From the NCBI GenBank assembly GCA_021780495.1, contig JAJXYO010000029.1, positions 1 to 35,399 of the forward strand: a DNA stretch of 35,399 bases, written 5' to 3'. The notes beneath the pieces are model-generated. The model was not told where the DNA came from, searched no databases, and worked only from the letters and a program-made list of their open reading frames with translations. Of this stretch, positions 30,372-35,399 are shown in pieces. This DNA comes from Deltaproteobacteria bacterium. Its GTDB lineage: Bacteria > Desulfobacterota > Desulfuromonadia > Geobacterales > Pseudopelobacteraceae. The position numbers and the translations under genes were made by a program. The number at the start of each line of letters is the position of its first letter. Position 1 is the first letter of the stretch.

Positions 30372-30439
30372 AGAGCGGCTAAAAACCCTGTTCGTGATGA
30401 GGCCGGCCTCCGGGAATCCATGCCCCCGGAGACCGCTCT
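30372..30439. other. Nested inverted repeat after the GlcF-like gene
   Basis: Outer arms AGAGCGG/CCGCTCT (30372-30378 and 30433-30439) and inner arms CTCCGGG/CCCGGAG (30408-30414 and 30425-30431) fold into a two-part stem. It starts 13 bases past the GlcF-like stop codon. A T-rich tail follows only weakly on the minus strand, so it may protect the mRNA end more than terminate. Confidence 0.45.
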
Positions 30440-30452
30440 AAAAAGGTACAAC

Positions 30453-31736
30453 CTATCTCAGCTTCAAACGGCGTGCCAGCAGTTGCAGGGTATGCAGCAC
30501 CTCGACCCGTGAGCCGTGCTGTTTGAGCCCATCCGACAGCTGCATCATGCAGCCGGGACAGCCGGTCGCCACGGCCTGGGCGGCGGTGGCCACGATAGCC
30601 TGGCTCTTGGCCTCGTTGATGGTCATGGAAGAGCCATAGTGATACACATTGAAGGTGCCCCCCAGGCCGCAGCAGCGATCAGCCCCTTCCATCTCGGTCA
30701 GATCCACACCCGGTGTGGCCTTGAGCAGCTCACGGGGCTGTTTCGTCAGCCCGCGGGTCCGCAGGTGGCAGGGATCGTGGTAGGTGACGCGGATCGGCTC
30801 CCCTGCGCCGGTTTCTGCGGGATTGAGCCCCAGTTGCTGCAACAGTTGCGACGCGTCCACGGTCTTGGCGGCCAGTGCCTCCAGACGCCCCTTCAGCTCA
30901 GGGTTGCGCTTGCCGATCACCAGGGGATACAGCCGGTGCAGGGCACCGCCGCAGGTGGCGCAGGCACTCATGACGTAGTCGGCCTCGTACCGCTCCAGCT
31001 CCGCCAGGTTCTGCTCGGCCAGCTCGCGCACGGTCCCGAGATCGCCGCCGGACATGCCCGGCAGGCCGCAGCACTGCTGCCCCTTGGGGATGATCACGGT
31101 GCAGCCCAGATGGCGGAACAGCGCCAGCGTCGCTTCACCAACCTCCGTATAGACGAAGTTGGTCATGCAGCCGACGAAAAAGATGATGCGCGGCTTTCCC
31201 GGCTCACCCGGTATCACCTCGGGATGACGATCCATGAAAGGTTTCTTGGCAATGGCCGGGATATGACGGGCCGTGCCGACAAACGGCAGAGGAAAGCGCA
31301 GGCGCAAACCGGACGTCTTGGGAACCTTCTTGAAGAACAGCGGTCCCAGCAGCGATGCCATCCTGGCGCCCATTTTCATGCGCGAGCGGCTCTTGATCAC
31401 CTGGCCAACCGCCGCATGGAAGGTTGTCAGGCCGCGCTTCTTCGCCAGGGCCGCGCGGGCAGCGATCACGATCTCATCGGTAGGCACATCGTTGGGACAC
31501 TTTTCCACACAACTGCCGCACAACAGGCATTTCGACATGGCCAGGTAGGTCTGGTCATCCAGCGCGATGTCGTCTTTAAGGATATGCTGTGCCAGGGCAA
31601 CCTTGCCGCGGGCCACGGCCGGTTCACGGCCAAAGGCGGTAAAGGCCGGGCAATTGGCGCGGCAGGCACCGCATTTCACGCATTTTTTCAATTGATCTGC
31701 AACCCGCTTGAGCGGGTCGTTGCTCGTATCTGACAT
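30453..31736 (-). CDS. glcF: GlcF-like (Fe-S) oxidoreductase subunit
   Basis: This 427-residue cytoplasmic or membrane-associated protein has two [4Fe-4S] motifs, C19-C22-C25-C29 and C70-C73-C76-C80. Two CCG (cysteine-rich) domains follow: FVGCMTNFVYTE to QQCCGLPG, and YHDPCHLRTRG to DRCCGLGG. This is the layout of GlcF, which passes electrons from glycolate or D-lactate oxidised by the flavoprotein GlcD. No GlcD gene is adjacent; uvrB lies upstream and the regulator downstream. The partner dehydrogenase therefore lies elsewhere or differs. Lactate, 2-hydroxyglutarate or another 2-hydroxyacid is possible. The 106-base gap before it shows no clear promoter. Confidence 0.87.
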   Translation of the reverse strand: MSDTSNDPLKRVADQLKKCVKCGACRANCPAFTAFGREPAVARGKVALAQHILKDDIALDDQTYLAMSKCLLCGSCVEKCPNDVPTDEIVIAARAALAKKRGLTTFHAAVGQVIKSRSRMKMGARMASLLGPLFFKKVPKTSGLRLRFPLPFVGTARHIPAIAKKPFMDRHPEVIPGEPGKPRIIFFVGCMTNFVYTEVGEATLALFRHLGCTVIIPKGQQCCGLPGMSGGDLGTVRELAEQNLAELERYEADYVMSACATCGGALHRLYPLVIGKRNPELKGRLEALAAKTVDASQLLQQLGLNPAETGAGEPIRVTYHDPCHLRTRGLTKQPRELLKATPGVDLTEMEGADRCCGLGGTFNVYHYGSSMTINEAKSQAIVATAAQAVATGCPGCMMQLSDGLKQHGSRVEVLHTLQLLARRLKLR

Positions 31737-31842
31737 TACTGATTCCTTCGTGCTTCAAAAAATCGCCGGATGTAACCGTATCATTAAAGAGTAACGAAAC
31801 CACCGCTATTTCTCAACCTATTTAATCAGTGGGAAGCCCGCT

Positions 31843-33961
<2,119 letters not shown>

Positions 33962-33975
<14 letters not shown>

Positions 33976-34795
33976 CGTTGGAGATCTCTTTGATCAGATA
34001 GTTCTGTTTGCTGACAACACTTCTACCCAGCTCCTTTTCGGTTTCCATGCGAGCAGTTCCTGCAACTCTACCGCCACGTTTGGCGACCTTTTTGTTCTTC
34101 TCAAAGGTATCCGGTTTTTCAGTCTGCGATATCTCGGTCGTAACCTTTTCGCCCAGCATGGTAAAGATCAATTCCAGATCGGTCATATGGTCGCGCAAAT
34201 TCTCATTTTTTCGGGTCAGTCCTTTCAGATCCTTATGCTCGGAAGGGGTAATTCCAAACGTCGCTTTTGCAATTTCGGCGGTCAGAATACTGAAGTCACG
34301 CTCCGCCGTAATGCCCCGTTCCTGCCACTCATCGGTCAGGTTCTGCCGGATGGCAATGCCGCGCAGACGCTTGTCGATCCACTCCTTCGGGTATCCCTTC
34401 TGTTCATAGAGCTGCTTCATGCGTTCCTGGGCAAGCTCCGGGTTTTCGATTTCCTGGATTCGTTCATACCCCACCTGGGCGAGCCATTGCTTAAATGGCT
34501 CGGCTTTTGGGGAAGGGATGGATTGGATGATGCGGAACATAACTTTAGTGCTGGCACAGTCTGTTGTGTATTTTTTGCCGTCTGCTGCTTCAAGTTTCAG
34601 TCCGTGACAATTTGTCACGGACTCACTTCCTTCTGCTTTGAGGCGCTGCTTTAATTTTCTCCAGTAGGCACCGGCATCCGGGCTGTCAGTCAATGCCCCG
34701 CAGACATCAGCCACAGAAAAGTACCATTCATCATTGTGCCAAACCCGGCGAATAAATTTACTTTCAAAAACGACCAGTTTGTCATGGTGATCCAT
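33962..34795 (-). CDS. BRO-N domain protein (phage antirepressor/DinD-like)
   Basis: This 277-residue protein has an N-terminal BRO-N domain (about 7-105: [22 protein letters not shown] through [13 protein letters not shown]), typical of phage and mobile-element antirepressors and also of chromosomal DinD-like proteins. The C-terminal ~130 residues ([50 protein letters not shown]) form a charged helical domain whose family I do not fix. AGGAG precedes the ATG at 34795. Its last 14 bases overlap the start of uvrB, so the two genes are probably translated together. I see no LexA box that I could defend in the 34796-34850 stretch. The role may be regulatory or DNA-binding. Acquisition from a phage or element is likely. 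Confidence 0.75.
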
Positions 34796-34843
34796 ACCGT
34801 TCTCCTATTGGAAATTCAAGCAAGATCCAGCGACTCTCCAAAA

Positions 34844-35316
34844 CTACAGCTGCAACCAAAGATGTGTCACCGAAATCTGACAAGCAAGACCAAAACTTTC
34901 CGGCAACTCAAGCTCCCTATTATGGTTTGAACGGTAGATTGACGGTACGATTTCAGAATGATAGTTGGTCTTCAGATTGGCGCTATCATTCTTGTTAAGA
35001 ACAGATTCAAGCTTTTCAAATGAATAATGACCGGTTACATACCCGACCATCAGTGCATCCTGCATGGCCCATGCGTAGTCCCCGTTGACAAACCGTATCA
35101 ACCCCATTTGGCAGTAACAAGATGAAACAGGATGTTTACTGTCTACGGGTTTGCACTCAACAAAGAGCCCGTCTTGATCACTGAGAACCGGGGCTTTTTC
35201 ACGTTTCAGATCAAAGAAGATATCCGGCATTTTATCGGGGTGCACTTTGTTGAAATTTGTAATCTTTGGTTCACCCCCTGTGTCAGGATAGTTGTCGCTT
35301 CCCTTCCGAAATTTTG
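34844..35316 (-). pseudogene. 3' fragment of a nuclease-like gene cut by an insertion sequence
   Basis: Reading leftward, an open frame runs from at least 35316 to TAG/TAA at 34844, about 157 codons, with a GTG at 35245 giving 133 residues but with protein-like sequence continuing upstream (KFRKGSDNYPDTGGEPKI). The segment PDIFFDL followed about 20 residues later by LFVECKPVD looks like a D...ExK nuclease core (PD-(D/E)xK type), and SCYCQMGLIRFVNGDYAWAM follows. No start codon or ribosome site of its own precedes the fragment. The frame is cut near 35316, where a putative IS begins. The nuclease reading is by motif only. It could also be an uncharacterised accessory protein. Confidence 0.5.
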
Positions 35317-35399
35317 TGTTAATCTCGGGGCGTCAGAAAGGGGAAGATTATGACTCATTATTCCGAAGAATTCAGAGCAAGTATTGCCGCTAGGTTGTT
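35317..35399 (+). mobile_element. Left end of an insertion sequence (runs off the window)
   Basis: The stretch starting TGTTAATCTCGGGGCGTCAG at 35317 looks like an IS terminus: it begins with TG, and a transposase reading frame starts 33 bases later. The right end, the inverted repeat partner and the target duplication lie outside the window, so the boundary is provisional. It appears to have landed in the leftward nuclease-like gene. Confidence 0.45.
35350..35399 (+). CDS. Transposase N-terminus (partial)
   Basis: An ATG at 35350 with GGGGAAG five bases upstream opens MTHYSEEFRASIAARL, which resembles the start of transposase OrfA proteins of IS3-type elements (MTxYSEEFK...). Only 16 complete codons are visible before the window ends. 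The family call is therefore tentative. Confidence 0.55.
   Translation, partial: MTHYSEEFRASIAARL

Overview
The window looks like chromosomal DNA from a Geobacter/Pelobacter-type deltaproteobacterium (Desulfuromonadales/Geobacterales). This is an inference from gene content: GatCAB next to chemotaxis genes, a hisZ-purA pair, a DUF362 ferredoxin protein, DcaP-like porins, and a propionyl-/methylmalonyl-CoA cluster with a separate large biotin carboxylase-biotinyl protein. No species is claimed. Most of the window is dense housekeeping DNA. Accessory character appears only near the right edge.

Left part (1-11.3 kb). A tRNA-Lys(UUU) with its own terminator lies downstream of a REC-PAS-GGDEF diguanylate cyclase. 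Divergent from the cyclase is a DUF362/2x[4Fe-4S] protein whose stop codon overlaps that of a DksA-type transcription factor. Then comes a long leftward gene string: (31-codon small ORF)-gatC-gatA-gatB-cheY-cheA-lolA-yajQ-rimO, followed by dksA with its own promoter. It mixes tRNA-dependent amidation, a two-protein chemotaxis phosphorelay, lipoprotein transport, and ribosomal protein S12 modification.

Middle (11.3-22.6 kb). rplM-rpsI and argC run rightward, each with a recognisable promoter and/or terminator. argC faces a leftward operon (secreted beta-propeller-like protein, hisZ, purA) across a perfect 48-bp palindrome that terminates both sides. Divergent from that operon are an outer-membrane lipoprotein and a DcaP-like porin. 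A second, unrelated porin with a long 5' leader runs leftward. The 0.4-kb gap between the porins carries terminators and two inverted copies of a G/C-rich palindromic repeat.

Right part (22.6-35.4 kb). A leftward cluster encodes a cupin-type XRE regulator, an acyl-CoA carboxyltransferase, a biotin carboxylase-biotinyl protein, the catalytic half of methylmalonyl-CoA mutase, and methylmalonyl-CoA epimerase. Together these would interconvert propionyl-CoA, methylmalonyl-CoA and succinyl-CoA. The mutase lacks its B12 domain, which must be encoded elsewhere. Upstream sit a GlcF-like iron-sulfur protein and uvrB. UvrB contains a 31-residue in-frame insertion generated by a palindromic DNA repeat. 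A BRO-N (antirepressor/DinD-like) gene overlaps the start of uvrB. Beyond it, a nuclease-like gene has apparently been cut by an insertion sequence whose transposase begins at the window edge.

The most unusual observations are the palindromic repeat read through in frame inside UvrB, the BRO-N/uvrB overlap, the IS-interrupted nuclease-like gene, a hexanucleotide tandem repeat in the LolA signal peptide, and the small ORF in front of gatC. I did not find a clearly new multi-gene system.
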